This document shows positions 13,363 to 14,351 of a stretch of DNA of 14,351 bases, in pieces. Every line of letters starts with the position of its first letter. Positions within the stretch are counted from its first letter, which is position 1. Source of the stretch: Elusimicrobiota bacterium (GTDB taxonomy: Bacteria > Elusimicrobiota > Elusimicrobia > UBA1565); the NCBI GenBank assembly GCA_003450735.1, contig DMEZ01000062.1, positions 1-14,351 of the forward strand, read 5' to 3'. The translations under genes were made by a program, and so were the position numbers. The notes under the pieces were generated by a model. That model worked only from the letters and a program-made list of their open reading frames with translations, was not told where the DNA came from and searched no databases.

Positions 13363-14351
13363 TTCCCGATAGAGCCGCCACAGCGCGGCGGAGACCGTGC
13401 GCTCACGGATCCCCTCCCGCGTCCCGGGGGACACGCGCCGGAAGGCCGTCGTCCTCCCAGGGAGGGAGAGGCCGATGAAGGCCGTGCCGACGGGCTTGGC
13501 CTTCGTCCCCCCCGTCGGCCCGGCGATGCCGGTGATGGAGAGGGCCGCGTCGGCTCCGAAGCGTTCGCGGGCGCCTCGCGCCATCTCGCGCGCGCAGGCC
13601 GCCGAGACCGCGCCGAAGCGGGCCAGGGTGCGGCCGCTGACGCCGAGCAGGGAACGCTTGAGGGCGTTGCCGTAGGCCACGGCCGAGCCGAGGAACCAGC
13701 GGGAGGCGCCGGGGACGTCCGTGAGACGCTTCGAGAGCAGTCCGCCCGTGCAGGACTCGGCCGCCGCCAGGCGCCAGCCTCTCTGAAGCAGGGCTTCTCC
13801 GAGGGCCGACTCCAGGGTCTCCCCATGCCGGCAGAGGTGTCCGCGCATCCGCCGCTCCACGCGCGCGCGCACGAGCTCGAGGGCCTCCTGCGCTCCCCGC
13901 GCCGTGGCGGCCGAGGCGCTCGCGTGCAGTTCCACGAGCCCGGGCCCCGCGAGGAGGGTGAACTCGACGCCGCGGGAGGCGCGCAGGACGGGCCGCAGGC
14001 GCTCGTCGGCCGCCGACTCGGAGATGCCCCCGAAGCGGAAGAGGGCCCGGCGCACGCGGAGGCGGGAGGCGAAGCGCTTGCGAAGCGCCGGCAGGACCGC
14101 CTCGAGGAACATGGGCGCCATCTCGCTGAAGGGCCCCGGGAGCAGGGCGAGGGCGCGGCCGCGCTCGAGGAAGAGCTGGCCCGGCGCCGACCCCCGGGCG
14201 TTGGAGAGGACGCGCGCGCCGCGGAGGACGAAGGCCTGGCGGCGGTTCTCGGCGGGGACGCGCAGGCGCAGGGGCCCGAACCGGCGGCGGGTGGCCGCGG
14301 AGAGGGGCGGGCGGGAGGGGGGGGGGGGGGCGGAGGGGGGCGGGGGGGGGG
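13339..14351 (-). CDS. cinA: CinA-like protein, N-terminus cut by the window end
   Basis: CinA proteins combine an N-terminal MoCF-like (ADP-ribose pyrophosphatase type) domain with a C-terminal nicotinamide-mononucleotide deamidase domain (PncC), which recycle pyridine nucleotides. The C-terminal domain is complete: AAAESCTGGLLSKRL, FLGSAVAYGN, GAVSAACAREMA, ITGIAGPTGGTKAKPVGTAF. Upstream of the first ATG (14121) the frame stays open and still reads CinA sequence: RRQAFVLRGARVLSNARGS, then APGQLFLERG and LLPGPFSEMAPMF, which match the end of the MoCF domain. So the gene is partial and 14121 is not its start. About 80 N-terminal residues are probably missing. The last 35 bases are poly-G-rich and should not be trusted as coding sequence. 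It ends 15 bases before rpsO, and its last codons contain the candidate rpsO promoter. Confidence 0.9.
   Translation of the reverse strand, partial: PPPPPSAPPPPSRPPLSAATRRRFGPLRLRVPAENRRQAFVLRGARVLSNARGSAPGQLFLERGRALALLPGPFSEMAPMFLEAVLPALRKRFASRLRVRRALFRFGGISESAADERLRPVLRASRGVEFTLLAGPGLVELHASASAATARGAQEALELVRARVERRMRGHLCRHGETLESALGEALLQRGWRLAAAESCTGGLLSKRLTDVPGASRWFLGSAVAYGNALKRSLLGVSGRTLARFGAVSAACAREMARGARERFGADAALSITGIAGPTGGTKAKPVGTAFIGLSLPGRTTAFRRVSPGTREGIRERTVSAALWRLYRELTRIPGN
14317..14351. repeat. Poly-G low-complexity window end
   Basis: Runs of 14, 6 and 10 G separated by single C or short CGGA breaks fill the last 35 bases. This looks like an assembly or sequencing artefact at a contig end and not native sequence, although the frame of cinA stays open through it. 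Confidence 0.7.

Noticed and set aside
1..14351. CRISPR array
   Set aside because: No regularly spaced direct repeats were seen. The only repeats are IS ends, hairpins and homopolymers.

Overview
The window looks like the end of a high-GC bacterial contig, probably from an assembled genome. From about 2870 to 14351 every gene lies on the minus strand in one compact block. Reading in that direction, the order is cinA (cut by the window end), rpsO, pnp, accB, a small winged-helix gene, ftsK, an M29 aminopeptidase, lolA, rodZ, pgsA, and a pgpA domain fused in frame to a secreted POTRA-containing protein. LolA, RodZ, the signal peptide and the POTRA domain indicate a two-membrane (Gram-negative type) cell. 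The housekeeping set and its order make me think of Elusimicrobiota or a related deep lineage, but that is a weak guess from gene content.

Layout. Positions 1-1834 hold a complete IS1182-type insertion sequence with terminal inverted repeats, one 521-residue transposase and an apparent AAC target duplication. Positions 1832-2418 hold what looks like one integron gene cassette. It has a GTTAGCG core just before a small membrane-protein gene that fills the cassette, and a 74-bp attC-like folded site after it. The insertion sequence sits exactly on the GTT triplet of that attC. No integrase is present, so this would be an integrase-less cassette (CALIN type) or the fringe of an integron lying beyond the window. 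Positions 2405-2869 have no protein gene. They carry a probable promoter, several hairpins, a tRNA-Asp(GUC) gene on the plus strand, and a near-perfect inverted copy of that tRNA's D/anticodon segment.

How the genes work together. The large block mixes RNA and translation functions (S15, PNPase), fatty-acid synthesis (biotin carrier protein), chromosome segregation (FtsK), peptide turnover, and envelope building (LolA, RodZ, phosphatidylglycerol synthesis by PgsA then PgpA, and an outer-membrane-type protein). Neighbouring frames overlap by ATGA or GTGA at lolA/rodZ, rodZ/pgsA and pgsA/pgpA, which suggests translational coupling. A candidate promoter inside the end of cinA would start rpsO transcripts only a few bases before the AUG, and no Shine-Dalgarno sequence is visible there.

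Main points for a second look: the attC-like cassette and the insertion sequence on its core triplet; the PgpA-POTRA fusion whose last membrane helix doubles as a signal peptide; the tRNA-Asp with its inverted partial copy; and a run of 15 G within the aminopeptidase coding strand. The last 35 bases are poly-G-rich and may be a sequencing or assembly artefact.
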